Source of the DNA: Hydrogenophaga intermedia
Lineage (GTDB): Bacteria; Pseudomonadota; Gammaproteobacteria; Burkholderiales; Burkholderiaceae_C
Length of the DNA stretch: 64,000 nucleotides
Direction: 5' to 3'
Assembly: GCF_023715105.1 (NCBI RefSeq)
Contig: NZ_JAMBNO010000001.1
Span: 124,001-188,000, forward strand
The position numbers and the translations under genes are program-made. A model generated the notes under the pieces. The model saw only the letters and a program-made list of their open reading frames with translations, had not been told where the DNA came from and did not search any database. This document shows, one piece after another, positions 6,776 to 15,191 of the stretch (within the stretch, counting starts at the first letter, position 1; each line of letters starts with the position of its first letter).

Positions 6776-8607
6776 AGGCCTTCGCCTCGCTGACCGACAT
6801 CGAGGCGTTGGAGCGGCGCCCCCTGCAGGACGTGGCCCCGCAGCGCACGCCCTATGGCCTCATCCGCGCCGCAGCGCAACGATTTCCCGAGCGCGAAGCC
6901 TTCACCTTCCTGCGCGATGCCGATCTTGCCAGCACCCCGCAACGCGTGCGCTACAGCGATCTGCTGGCCAACATCCACCGCGCGGCGAACGCGTTTCGTG
7001 CGCTCGGCATCGGCCCGCACGACAGCGTGGCGCTGCTCGCGCCCAACATGCCGCAGGCGCACGCCGTGCTGTGGGGTGCACAGCTCGCGGGCCGCGTGTG
7101 CCCGATCAACGTGTTGCTGCAGCCCGACCACATCGCCGCGCTGATGCAGGCCGCGAACGCGAAAGTGTTGGTCGCGCTGGGCCCGAACGCGGAGCTCGCG
7201 GTGTGGCCCACTGCCTTGAAGGTGCAGCAGCACCATGCGTGCACGCTGGTGTCGGTCACCGTCGATGAAGCCGTGCCCGGCTTCGCCTCGCTGCAGGAGC
7301 TGATGGCCGCGCAGCCCGATACGCTCACCTTCGAGCCCGACCTGAATCCCGACCGCGTGGTGGCGCTGTTCCACACCGGGGGCACCACGGGCGCGCCCAA
7401 GCTCGCGCAGCACACCGCGGGCAACGAGGCGCACACGGCCTGGTTCGCCCACGCCTATTACGACTGCGACGAACACAGCGTGGAAATCAATGGTTTCCCG
7501 TTGTTCCACGTGGCCGGTGCCTTTGTCTACGGCCTGGCCCTGCTGGCCGTGGGCGCGCGCCAGGTGTTGCCCACGCTGAGCGGCATGCGCAACACCGCCT
7601 TTGTTCAGCGCTACTGGCGCTTCTGTGAACGCGAAGGCGTGACGCACCTGGCCTGTGTGCCCACCGTGCTGGCCAGCTTGCTCGCCGTGCCGGTGGATGC
7701 CGACATTGCGCGCGTGCGCGCTGCGTACACCGGCGGTTCGCCGCTGCCTACCGAACTCGCGCAGCGCTTCGAGGCTGGCACCGGCATCGCGGTGCGCAAC
7801 ATTCTGGGCATGACGGAATGCGCAGGCCTGGTGAGCATCGAACCCCTGCACGCGCCGCGCGTGCCGGGCTCGGCCGGCTGGCGCCTGCCCTTCACTGAGG
7901 TGCACACCGTTCCCTGGCGCGATGGCGAGGCAAAGCTCGATGAACGCTGTGCACCGGGCGAGACCGGCGTGGTGGTGCTGCGTGGTCCGCACATGAGTCC
8001 GGGTTATCTGGACGCAAAGCGCAACGCCGGCATGTTCGAGCAGGGCTGGATCGTCTCGGGCGACCTCGGTCACGTCGATGCCGAAGGGCGCGTGCACATC
8101 ACCGGCCGAGCCAAGGACGTGATCATCCGCGGCTCGCACAACATCGACCCCGGTCTGGTGGAAGACGCCTTCCTCGCCCACCCCGCGGTGGCGCAGTGCG
8201 CCGTGGTGGCCGAGCCCGATGCCTACGCAGGCGAGGTGCCGGCGGCTTTCGTGGTGCTGCGCGCGGGCGCGGCGGTCGATGCCGATGCCTTGCTGCGTGA
8301 GGTCGCTCCCGCTGTCTACGAACGCCCCGCCGTACCCAAGCGCGTGGTCGTTGTCGAGGCCTTGCCGCTCACCGCCATCGGCAAGGTATTCAAGCCCGCG
8401 CTGAGACTGCGTGCCATCGAACTGAAGTTGAGCGACCTGGCGCGCGAACTGGCGCCGGGTCGCGCGGCGCAGGTGCAGGCGCGCGAGGAGGGCGGACGCC
8501 AGCGAGCGACGGTGACCTTCGCGGGTGCGCCCGACGATGTGCTCGCGGATCGGCTGCAAGCGGCGCTGGCCGCCATTGCGGTACCGACGGACGTGCGCTT
8601 CAGCTGA
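6772..8607 (+). CDS. AMP-dependent acyl-CoA synthetase
   Basis: 611 residues, ANL superfamily. The phosphate loop is LFHTGGTTGAPKLAQHT (around residue 200), A5 is NILGMTECAG, the hinge region SGDLGHVDAEGRVHITGRAKDVIIRGSHNIDP is followed by the C-terminal subdomain, and the catalytic lysine lies in LTAIGKVFKPAL. About 60 residues extend beyond the usual C-terminus. It is coupled (ATGA) to the putative beta-ketoacyl-CoA hydrolase. It differs clearly from the feruloyl-CoA synthase on the other strand, so the locus has two ligases. Possible roles are p-coumarate or dihydro-hydroxycinnamate activation; a fatty-acid substrate cannot be excluded. Confidence 0.82.
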   Translation: MKAFASLTDIEALERRPLQDVAPQRTPYGLIRAAAQRFPEREAFTFLRDADLASTPQRVRYSDLLANIHRAANAFRALGIGPHDSVALLAPNMPQAHAVLWGAQLAGRVCPINVLLQPDHIAALMQAANAKVLVALGPNAELAVWPTALKVQQHHACTLVSVTVDEAVPGFASLQELMAAQPDTLTFEPDLNPDRVVALFHTGGTTGAPKLAQHTAGNEAHTAWFAHAYYDCDEHSVEINGFPLFHVAGAFVYGLALLAVGARQVLPTLSGMRNTAFVQRYWRFCEREGVTHLACVPTVLASLLAVPVDADIARVRAAYTGGSPLPTELAQRFEAGTGIAVRNILGMTECAGLVSIEPLHAPRVPGSAGWRLPFTEVHTVPWRDGEAKLDERCAPGETGVVVLRGPHMSPGYLDAKRNAGMFEQGWIVSGDLGHVDAEGRVHITGRAKDVIIRGSHNIDPGLVEDAFLAHPAVAQCAVVAEPDAYAGEVPAAFVVLRAGAAVDADALLREVAPAVYERPAVPKRVVVVEALPLTAIGKVFKPALRLRAIELKLSDLARELAPGRAAQVQAREEGGRQRATVTFAGAPDDVLADRLQAALAAIAVPTDVRFS

Positions 8608-8618
8608 ACGCCTGCGGC

Positions 8619-9209
8619 CTACCAGCCGCCGCGCGCCAGCCAGCGCTCGGCCTGCTCCAGCTTGTCCACGCCCCAGAAGGGTTCTCCGTCGACGATGAGT
8701 GTGGGCGAGCCGAACACGCCCGCGGCCAGCGAGGCGTCGACCTCGGCGCGCAGCAACGCAGCGGCTTCTTCCCCGGCAGCTGCGCGCGCCACGGTTTCAT
8801 CCACCACGGGTTCGAGCGAGACCGGCGTGGACAGGTCGCGCCCTTCGCCCCAGTACGCGCGATAGATCGCGTGCACCACGTCGCCGGCGCGTTCGGGTTG
8901 GTGACGGTTCACCCAGGCCAGGGCACGGCCGCAGGCCAGCGGGTTCATCACCTCGTCGCGCGGCTGGCGTTGCATGGGTACGCCGTGCTCGCGCGCGTAG
9001 CGCCGCACGTCGCGCTCCACATAGTCGCCCTTGAGTGGCGTCTCCATCAAGGGCTTGAGGCCCATCACCTTGAGCACCGCCACGCCCAGCAGCATCGGGT
9101 GCCAGGCCACGGTACGGCCATGGCGCGCGGCCAGCGCCTCGACGCGCAAGGACGCGAAGTAGCCGTAGGGCGAGATGAAGTCGAGGTGGACGTGGACCGG
9201 TGGCTTCAA
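8619..9209 (-). CDS. 2-hydroxychromene-2-carboxylate isomerase / DsbA-family protein (NahD-like)
   Basis: About 196 residues, thioredoxin-fold kappa-class GST relative. The N-terminus reads HLDFISPYGYFA: the Ser-Pro-Tyr in place of a CxxC disulfide motif is typical of NahD-type glutathione-dependent isomerases. The C-terminal part GVFGSPTLIVDGEPFWGVDKL contains the cis-Pro loop of the family. The start is uncertain: a TTG at 9209 overlaps the upstream stop codon, and a GTG at 9221 is also possible. It is the second gene of a minus-strand pair with the MetE-like gene. NahD acts in naphthalene breakdown, but nothing else here points to naphthalene, so the true substrate is open. Confidence 0.78.
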   Translation of the reverse strand: MKPPVHVHLDFISPYGYFASLRVEALAARHGRTVAWHPMLLGVAVLKVMGLKPLMETPLKGDYVERDVRRYAREHGVPMQRQPRDEVMNPLACGRALAWVNRHQPERAGDVVHAIYRAYWGEGRDLSTPVSLEPVVDETVARAAAGEEAAALLRAEVDASLAAGVFGSPTLIVDGEPFWGVDKLEQAERWLARGGW

Positions 9210-10333
9210 ACGCTGCCCCACACCTCGCGCGCCGTCTCCACCACCAGCGCCAGCTTCTTGCGCTGGTCTTCCACCGCGATGTTGTTGCCGTGCACGGTGC
9301 TGGAGAAGCCGCACTGCGGCGACAGGCACAACTGCTCCAGCGGGGCGTACTTCGCGGCCTCGTCGATGCGTCGCTTGAGGTCGTCCTTGCTTTCGAGCTG
9401 GCCGAACTTGGTGGTGACCAGGCCCAGCACCACGGTCTTGCCTTTGCTCAGGTAGCGCAGCGGGCGGAAATCGCCCGAGCGGTCGTCGTCGTACTCGAGG
9501 AAGAAGGCGTCAAGCCGCATCTCGGACAGCAGCGCCTCGGCCACGGGTTCGTAATTGCCTGCCGCGGCGTGCGTGCTCTTGAAGTTGCCGCGGCACAGGT
9601 GCATGGCCAGCGTCATGCCCTTGGGCTTCTTGTCCACCACCTTGTTGATGAAGCTGGCGTAGCGGTGCGGCAGTTCGTTGGGGTCGTCGCCGCGCTGGCG
9701 GGCGGCCTCGCGCATTTTCTCGTCGCACAGATAGGCCATGTTGGTGTCGTCCATCTGCACGTAGGTGCAGCCGGCGTCCGCCAGGCTCTGCAGCTCGTCC
9801 GCGTAGGCCTGGGCCACGTCGTCGTAGAACACCGGGTCGAGCTCGGGGTAGGCCTCTTTGCTGATGCCGGCGCGCCCGCCGCGAAAGTGCAGCATGGTGG
9901 GCGAGGGGATGGTGACCTTCGGCATCAGGCCGGGCAGACCCAGGGCCTTGACCTGCGCCTGCAGGTACTGGAAGTCGGCGAGCTGGATGTTCTTCGCGTG
10001 GCGCACCTTGTCGATCACGCGGATCACCGGTGGCGCCAGCTCCTCGGTGCCGTCGGGCTTGCGAATGGTGACCGGGATGTCGGTCTTCACACCGCCGAGC
10101 TGTTCCAGGAAGTCGATGTGGAAGTAGGTGCGGCGGAACTCGCCGTCGGTGATGGACTGCAGGCCGACGTCGGCCTGGAACTTCACGATCTCGGTGATCG
10201 CGCGGTCCTCGACCTCACGCAGCTGGGCGGCCGTGATCTCGCCCTTGGCCTTCTGTTCGCGCGCCTGCAGCAGGTAGGCAGGGCGCAGAAAGCTGCCGAC
10301 GTGGTCGGCGCGGAACGGGGGATTCAGGCTCAT
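9206..10333 (-). CDS. MetE C-terminal-like (cobalamin-independent) methionine synthase family protein
   Basis: 375 residues, a single beta-alpha barrel equivalent to the catalytic half of MetE. The zinc ligands are visible as His and Cys in AMHLCRGN, Glu in FFLEYDDD and Cys in SPQCGFSS. The N-terminus RADHVGSFLRP is the usual opening of this short subfamily (YxjG/YxjH type). It transfers a methyl group to homocysteine from a methyl donor. It is divergent from vanA. VanAB releases the vanillate methyl as formaldehyde, so a link to one-carbon recovery is attractive but unproven. The ATG at 10333 is favoured because further extension enters the vanA promoter region. Confidence 0.85.
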   Translation of the reverse strand: MSLNPPFRADHVGSFLRPAYLLQAREQKAKGEITAAQLREVEDRAITEIVKFQADVGLQSITDGEFRRTYFHIDFLEQLGGVKTDIPVTIRKPDGTEELAPPVIRVIDKVRHAKNIQLADFQYLQAQVKALGLPGLMPKVTIPSPTMLHFRGGRAGISKEAYPELDPVFYDDVAQAYADELQSLADAGCTYVQMDDTNMAYLCDEKMREAARQRGDDPNELPHRYASFINKVVDKKPKGMTLAMHLCRGNFKSTHAAAGNYEPVAEALLSEMRLDAFFLEYDDDRSGDFRPLRYLSKGKTVVLGLVTTKFGQLESKDDLKRRIDEAAKYAPLEQLCLSPQCGFSSTVHGNNIAVEDQRKKLALVVETAREVWGSV

Positions 10334-10411
10334 CTTGTCTCCAGGGGGTTGGGATTGCGGAAGGCGCCGACGGTAGCCGAAGCCCGATCGACCTGCAACC
10401 GTTTTGGTGCT

Positions 10412-10426
10412 ATTGAATACATCAAT
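10412..10426. promoter_or_regulatory. Inverted repeat in the metE-like/vanA intergenic region
   Basis: ATTGA-ATACA-TCAAT: two 5-bp arms with a 5-bp spacer, midway in the 161-bp divergent gap. It is AT-rich against a GC-rich background. It could be an operator for either direction; the cognate regulator is unknown. Confidence 0.35.
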
Positions 10427-10476
10427 GGCGGAAGCTGACCGTTTCAACACGTTTTCATTGGGTTTTCTTGATTTTC

Positions 10477-10484
10477 TGTATACA
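10477..10484. promoter_or_regulatory. TGTATACA palindrome at the vanA promoter, candidate VanR site
   Basis: An 8-bp perfect palindrome 10 bp before the vanA start, overlapping a possible -10 (TACATT at 10481-10486, 17 bp after TTGGGT at 10458-10463). The GT..AC core fits sites of FCD-type GntR regulators such as the VanR-like protein encoded next to vanA. No clear Shine-Dalgarno precedes the vanA ATG. Confidence 0.4.
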
Positions 10485-10494
10485 TTGCGTATCC

Positions 10495-11586
10495 ATGAAC
10501 ACCGCGCCCAACCACTTTCCCCTGAACGCCTGGTACGCCGCCGCCTACGACGTGGAGGTCGGCCGCAGCCTGCTGGCCCGCACGGTCTGCAAGCACAAGC
10601 TGGTGCTGTACCGGCAAACCGACGGCCGCGTGGCCGCGCTGGAGGACGCCTGCTGGCACCGCCTGCTGCCGCTCTCGATGGGCCGGCTGGAGGGCGACGA
10701 GGTGGTCTGCGGCTACCACGGCCTGGTGTTCAACGCCGAGGGCCGCTGCACCCACATGCCGAGCCAGGAAACCATCAACCCGTCGGCCTGCGTGCGTCGC
10801 TTCCCGGTGGCCGAGAAGCACCGCTTCATCTGGGTCTGGCCGGGCGACCCGGCGCTGGCCGACGAATCGCTGATCCCCGACCTGCACTGGAACCACGACC
10901 CGGCCTGGGCCGGCGACGGCAAGATGATCCGCGTGAAGTGCGACTACCGCTTGGTGATCGACAACCTGATGGACCTCACGCACGAGACCTTCGTGCACGG
11001 CAGCAGCATCGGCAACCGCGCGGTGGCCGAGGCGCCCTTCGTGGCCACGCACGGTGATCGCACCGCCACCGTGACGCGCTGGATGGAAAACATCGAGGCG
11101 CCGCCGTTCTGGGCCGGGCAGATCCAGCAGGCGCGCGGCTATAAGGGCCCGGTGGACCGCTGGCAGATCATCCGCTTCGAGGCCCCCTGCACGGTGGCGA
11201 TCGACGTCGGGGTGGCGCCCGCAGGCTCTGGCGCGCCGCAGGGTGACCGCAGCCAGGGTGTCAACGGCATGGTGCTCAACACCATCACGCCCGAGACCGA
11301 CAACACCTGCCTCTACTTCTGGGCCTTCGCGCGCAACTACAGCCTGAACGAGCAACGCCTCACGCACCAACTGCGCGAAGGCGTGGCGGGCATCTTCCGC
11401 GAGGACGAACTGGTGCTCGAAGCGCAGCAAAAAGCGATCGAGGAACACCCGGACCACAAGTTCTACAACCTCAACATCGACGCCGGCGCCATGTGGGCGC
11501 GGCGGCTGATCGACCGGATGGTGGTGGCCGAGCGGGGCACGCCGGGTGCCGGCTCCAGCGTCATTCCCATCCGTCGTGCGGGGTGA
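10495..11586 (+). CDS. vanA: Vanillate O-demethylase oxygenase subunit
   Basis: 363 residues, Rieske non-heme iron oxygenase. The Rieske cluster is CWH near residue 45 and CGYH near 65 (CxH...CxxH). The mononuclear iron site is [16 protein letters not shown] (Asp, two His) near residue 160. Size and the ending [20 protein letters not shown] agree with VanA. It demethylates vanillate to protocatechuate plus formaldehyde, with electrons from VanB, in the cytoplasm. It is followed at once by a GntR regulator and then vanB, an unusual order because the regulator separates the two subunits. The ATG at 10495 is preferred because the [14 protein letters not shown] start is standard for the family. 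Confidence 0.92.
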   Translation: MNTAPNHFPLNAWYAAAYDVEVGRSLLARTVCKHKLVLYRQTDGRVAALEDACWHRLLPLSMGRLEGDEVVCGYHGLVFNAEGRCTHMPSQETINPSACVRRFPVAEKHRFIWVWPGDPALADESLIPDLHWNHDPAWAGDGKMIRVKCDYRLVIDNLMDLTHETFVHGSSIGNRAVAEAPFVATHGDRTATVTRWMENIEAPPFWAGQIQQARGYKGPVDRWQIIRFEAPCTVAIDVGVAPAGSGAPQGDRSQGVNGMVLNTITPETDNTCLYFWAFARNYSLNEQRLTHQLREGVAGIFREDELVLEAQQKAIEEHPDHKFYNLNIDAGAMWARRLIDRMVVAERGTPGAGSSVIPIRRAG

Positions 11587-11599
11587 GGCCTTGAACACC

Positions 11600-12346
11600 G
11601 TGAACGAAGCCGTCCCCGAAAGCGCCCAGGTCCGCGCCCTGCTGCAGTTGCGCGAGCTCATCCTCTCGGGCGAACTGAGCGGCGGTTCGCGCATTGCCGA
11701 GCTGGCGATCGTCGAGCGGCTGGGCGTGTCGCGCACGCCCGTGCGCGCTGCCTTGTTGCGGCTGGAGCAAGAGGGCCTGCTGCGCGCGCTGCCCGGTGGC
11801 GGCTACGTGGTGGAGACCTTCTCCGAGCGCGACATCGCCGACGCCATCGAGCTGCGCGGCACGCTGGAAGGTCTGCTCGCCAGGCTGGCGGCCGAGCGCG
11901 GTGCGCCGGCGGCCGTGCTCACCGAGGCGCGGGGCGTGCTCGAACGCATCGACGCCGTGCTCGCCGCCCCCACGCTGGATGACGAGGCTTTTTCCGAGTA
12001 CGTGGCGCTCAACAGCCGCTTTCACGCGCTGCTGGCCGAGATGGCCGACAGCCCCACGGTGGAGCGACAACTGGAGCGCGTGTGCGCGCTGCCGTTCGCC
12101 TCGCCATCGGGCTTCGTGCTCGCCGAGGCCGAGTCGCCGCAGGCACGCGACATGCTCGTCGTCGCGCAGGACCAGCACCGCCAGGTGCTCGATGCCATCG
12201 AACGCCGCGAGAGCGCGCGTGCCGAGGCGATCCTGCGCGAGCACTCCCGCCTGGCGCAGCGAAACCTGCGCTCGGTGCTGGCCGGCCACACCAAGGGGCA
12301 GGCGCACGCGTCCATGCCGGCGTTGCGCCTGATCCGCCGCCGCTGA
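11600..12346 (+). CDS. vanR: GntR-family (FCD) regulator, VanR-like
   Basis: About 248 residues. The N-terminal winged helix contains [16 protein letters not shown] and [24 protein letters not shown]; the C-terminal FCD helical domain (about residues 90-225) shows [18 protein letters not shown] and late His residues for ligand/metal binding ([16 protein letters not shown]). Start choice: GGTGAGG at 11582-11588 is best placed for the GTG at 11600; TTG 11591 and GTG 11576 are alternatives that overlap or abut vanA. It lies inside the vanA-vanB operon, so it should be a vanillate-responsive repressor of its own operon. That is inference from family and position. Confidence 0.82.
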   Translation: MNEAVPESAQVRALLQLRELILSGELSGGSRIAELAIVERLGVSRTPVRAALLRLEQEGLLRALPGGGYVVETFSERDIADAIELRGTLEGLLARLAAERGAPAAVLTEARGVLERIDAVLAAPTLDDEAFSEYVALNSRFHALLAEMADSPTVERQLERVCALPFASPSGFVLAEAESPQARDMLVVAQDQHRQVLDAIERRESARAEAILREHSRLAQRNLRSVLAGHTKGQAHASMPALRLIRRR

Positions 12347-12355
12347 AGGAACACC

Positions 12356-13375
12356 ATGAAAAGCAATCCCACCTGGCAGACCGTGCGTGTTGCCGCCACC
12401 ACCGACCTCACCCCCACCGTGCGCGAGTTCGTGCTGCAGCCCGTCGAAGGCGCTGCCATCGCCTGGGCGCCGGGTGCGCACCTGCAGCTGCGTTTGAACG
12501 TGGCGGGGCGGGAGCAGCACCGCTCTTATTCGCTGGTGGGCCTGCCGGCCGAGGTGCCGGGCGCCTACCGCATTGCGGTCAAACGCCTGGACGACGGCCG
12601 CGGTGGCTCGAAGGCCATGTGGTCGCTCGCGGTGGGCGACACGCTGACCGCCAGCGCACCGCAGAACCACTTCGCGCTTTCGCTCGATGCCATCGATACG
12701 CTGTTGGTGGCCGGTGGCATCGGCATCACGCCACTGGTGGGCATGGCGCAGACGCTGGTGCGCCTGGGCCGGCGCGTGCGCTTGTTGTACGCGGTGCGCA
12801 ACGATGCCGAGTTGGCCTATGCCGAGGGCTTGCGCGCCCTGTTGGGCGATGCACTCGTGACGGCGGTGTCCGCGCGCGGTGAGCGGCTGGACCTGGCGCG
12901 CGAGATCGCTGCGCTGCCGGCCGGTGCGCCGTGCTTCGTCTGCGGCCCCGCGGGCATGCTCGATGCGGCGCGCGGCGCCTGGTCGGCACAGGGACGTGCC
13001 GCGGCCGACCTGCGCTTCGAAACCTTCGGCAGTGGCGGACGTCTGCCCACCGGCAGCTTCGTCGTGCGCGTGCCGCGCCACGGCGCCGATATCACCGTGC
13101 CGGCCGGCGAATCGCTGCTGGACGCGCTGGAGGCTGCGGGCGTGGAGGTGGTGAGCGATTGCCGCCGCGGCGAATGCGGCCTGTGCGTGGTCGATGTGCT
13201 GGCGCTCGAGGGCGAGATCGATCACCGCGACGTGTTCCTGAGCGAGCACGAAAAGCGCGAGAACCGCCGCCTGTGCGCCTGCGTGTCGCGTGTGGTCGGC
13301 TGCGTCACGTTGGACAGCGCGTACCGCCCGGACACCGAGCCAGATCGAACATCAGGGTTTGCGCTGGTTTCATAA
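12356..13375 (+). CDS. vanB: Vanillate O-demethylase reductase subunit
   Basis: 339 residues, a class IA phthalate-dioxygenase-reductase type protein. Domain order: FMN-binding barrel with HRSYSLVG (about residue 60), NADH-binding domain with AGGIGITPLVGM (about 120) and CFVCGPAGMLDAA (about 200), then a C-terminal plant-type 2Fe-2S ferredoxin with CRRGECGLC and a distal Cys in RLCACVSR. It passes electrons from NADH to VanA. It starts 10 bp after vanR, so it is in the same operon. Length and domain order match VanB. Confidence 0.92.
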   Translation: MKSNPTWQTVRVAATTDLTPTVREFVLQPVEGAAIAWAPGAHLQLRLNVAGREQHRSYSLVGLPAEVPGAYRIAVKRLDDGRGGSKAMWSLAVGDTLTASAPQNHFALSLDAIDTLLVAGGIGITPLVGMAQTLVRLGRRVRLLYAVRNDAELAYAEGLRALLGDALVTAVSARGERLDLAREIAALPAGAPCFVCGPAGMLDAARGAWSAQGRAAADLRFETFGSGGRLPTGSFVVRVPRHGADITVPAGESLLDALEAAGVEVVSDCRRGECGLCVVDVLALEGEIDHRDVFLSEHEKRENRRLCACVSRVVGCVTLDSAYRPDTEPDRTSGFALVS

Positions 13376-13519
13376 CATAACGGCATACCTGAAAGTTGGC
13401 CCCGGGGCTGGTCGGCCCCGAGCGGTGAATGCACAGTGTGGGCGCTTTCCCCAATGCCCGTGCCGACGAGCACCCACACCCCCGAGGCGCGGGCGACCCA
13501 CCCGAACGGAGACACGACG

Positions 13520-14557
13520 ATGAACCTCTTGAAGCGACGCACCGCGCTGGCGGTGCTGGGGGCGGTGGCCGCGGCCACCATGGCCGGCACCGCGATGGCC
13601 CAGACCGTCACGCTGCGACTGCACCAGATGCTGCCGCCGCAGGCCACGATTCCGGCTCGCGCGCTGACGCCCTGGGCGCAGAAGGTCGAAGCCGAGTCTG
13701 GCGGGCGCATCAAGGTGCAACTGTTTCACGCGATGCAGCTCGGCGGCGCGCCACCGCAGCTGTTCGATCAGGCCCGCGACGGTGTGGTGGACCTGACCTG
13801 GACGGTGCTGGGCTACACGCCGGGGCGCTTTCCCAAGACCGAAGTGTTCGAGCTGCCGTTCATGAGCGGCAGCGCCGAGGCCTCCTCGCGCGCCATCCAG
13901 GAATACGTCGAGAAGTACGCGGCCGATGAGTTCAAGGATGTGAAGCTGATCGCGGTGCACACGCACGGCCCGGGCTTGTTCCACACCAAGACGCCGGTAA
14001 CCGGCCTCGAAAGCCTTCGCGGCATGAAGGTGCGCGGTGGCTCGCGCATCATCAACAACATGCTCACCAAGCTGGGTGCCACACCCGTGGGCATGCCGGT
14101 GCCGGCCGTGACGGAGGCGCTCTCCAAGGGCGTGATCGATGGCACCACGATTCCGTGGGAAGTGACGCCCGCGCTCAAGGTGAGCGAGCTGGTGAAGAAC
14201 CACACCACGTTCGCCGGCAGGGAAGGCCTGTACACCCAGACCTTCGCGTTCTCGATGAACAAGGCCGCCTACGACAAGCTGCCCGCCGACTTGAAGGCCG
14301 TGATCGACAAGAACTCGGGCATCGAGACGGCGGCCATGTTCGGCCGCGCGATGGATGATGGCGACAAGGCCGGCCGCGAGATCGCCGAGCGCGCGAAGAA
14401 CAACATCGTGGCGCTGGACGCGCTGGAAACCCAACGTTGGCGCCGCACCGCCTCGACCGTCGAAACCGACTGGATCAACGAGGTCAAGGCCAAGGGCATC
14501 GACGGCGCCAAGCTCGCCGCCGAGGCGCGCGCTCTCATCGCCAAGCACACCAAGTAA
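13520..14557 (+). CDS. TRAP transporter substrate-binding protein (DctP type)
   Basis: 345 residues with a clear Sec signal peptide (basic MNLLKRR start, Ala-rich core, cleavage after TAMA near residue 28), so periplasmic. The mature part has the DctP pattern: TLRLHQMLPP, RIKVQLFHAMQLGG, ELPFMSG, LRGMKVRGGSRIINNMLTKLGATPVGMP and an Arg in the carboxylate-binding position. GGAG lies 9 nt before the ATG. It follows vanB by 144 bp and precedes dctQM across a terminator hairpin. The ligand is probably an aromatic acid such as vanillate, ferulate or coumarate. TRAP systems for such acids are known (TarPQM of Rhodopseudomonas), but the ligand here is inferred. Confidence 0.88.
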   Translation: MNLLKRRTALAVLGAVAAATMAGTAMAQTVTLRLHQMLPPQATIPARALTPWAQKVEAESGGRIKVQLFHAMQLGGAPPQLFDQARDGVVDLTWTVLGYTPGRFPKTEVFELPFMSGSAEASSRAIQEYVEKYAADEFKDVKLIAVHTHGPGLFHTKTPVTGLESLRGMKVRGGSRIINNMLTKLGATPVGMPVPAVTEALSKGVIDGTTIPWEVTPALKVSELVKNHTTFAGREGLYTQTFAFSMNKAAYDKLPADLKAVIDKNSGIETAAMFGRAMDDGDKAGREIAERAKNNIVALDALETQRWRRTASTVETDWINEVKAKGIDGAKLAAEARALIAKHTK

Positions 14558-14575
14558 ACAGCCCGATGGGCTGCT

Positions 14576-14604
14576 GGCCGTCCCCGCAAGGGGGCGGCCT
14601 TTTT
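14576..14604 (+). terminator. Rho-independent terminator between dctP and dctQ
   Basis: A stem formed by GGCCGTCCCC and GGGGGCGGCC around a short GCAA-type loop, followed directly by TTTTTG, 19 bp after the dctP stop. It should let binding-protein mRNA exceed membrane-subunit mRNA. Confidence 0.8.
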
Positions 14605-14672
14605 GTTGAGAGGCGCCCGCGCCGATATCGGACAATCGCCGGGTCGTCCTCCTCGTTCGTGAAAGCCTTCGC

Positions 14673-15191
14673 ATGACAGCATTTGTGTACCGGCTGGCCT
14701 ACTGGTCAGCCATCGTGGGCGGTATCGCGCTGGTCGCGCTCACGCTCATGAGCGTGGCCAGCGTGTCCGGCCGCGCACTCATCTCCATCGGTCTGGGCCC
14801 CGTGCCTGGTGATTTCGAACTGGTCGAGGTCGGCACCGCGATCGCGGTGTTCTTCTTCCTGCCATGGACCTACCTCAAGGGCGGCCATGCCACCGTGGAT
14901 CTGCTGTACATGCACCTGCCCGCGTGGGGCAAGAAAGCCATCGTGATCGTGAGCGACCTGCTCATGCTCGCCGTGTGGCTCATCATGACCTGGAAGCTCT
15001 ACGAAGGCATGATGGAGAAGAAGGAGTACCTGGAGACCACCTTCATCCTGGCCATGCCGATCTGGTGGGCTTACGCGGCCTGCCTGGTGGGCGCGGTGAT
15101 CGGGTGCATGGCGTACATCGCCAAGACGCTCACGCTGTTCGGCATCGGCAAGGAGCCGGCCGGCTGGACGACCGAAGCGGGGGTGCACTGA
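14673..15191 (+). CDS. TRAP transporter small permease (DctQ type)
   Basis: 172 residues with four predicted membrane helices (about 10-32, 52-68, 88-106, 125-148). The glycine/proline loop GLGPVPGDFELVEVG and FFFLPWTYLKGGHATVDLL are characteristic DctQ features. Its stop overlaps the dctM start (TGATG), so the two are coupled. It forms the inner-membrane complex with DctM that receives ligand from the DctP protein at 13520. Confidence 0.88.
   Translation: MTAFVYRLAYWSAIVGGIALVALTLMSVASVSGRALISIGLGPVPGDFELVEVGTAIAVFFFLPWTYLKGGHATVDLLYMHLPAWGKKAIVIVSDLLMLAVWLIMTWKLYEGMMEKKEYLETTFILAMPIWWAYAACLVGAVIGCMAYIAKTLTLFGIGKEPAGWTTEAGVH

Noticed and set aside
8619..9209. Naphthalene pathway suggested by the NahD-like gene
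   Set aside because: No dioxygenase, dihydrodiol dehydrogenase or salicylate genes are present; the family has broader members.
10468..10494. Upstream non-ATG start for vanA
   Set aside because: The extra nine residues come from the palindromic promoter region and are not a VanA N-terminus; the ATG at 10495 gives the family-standard start.
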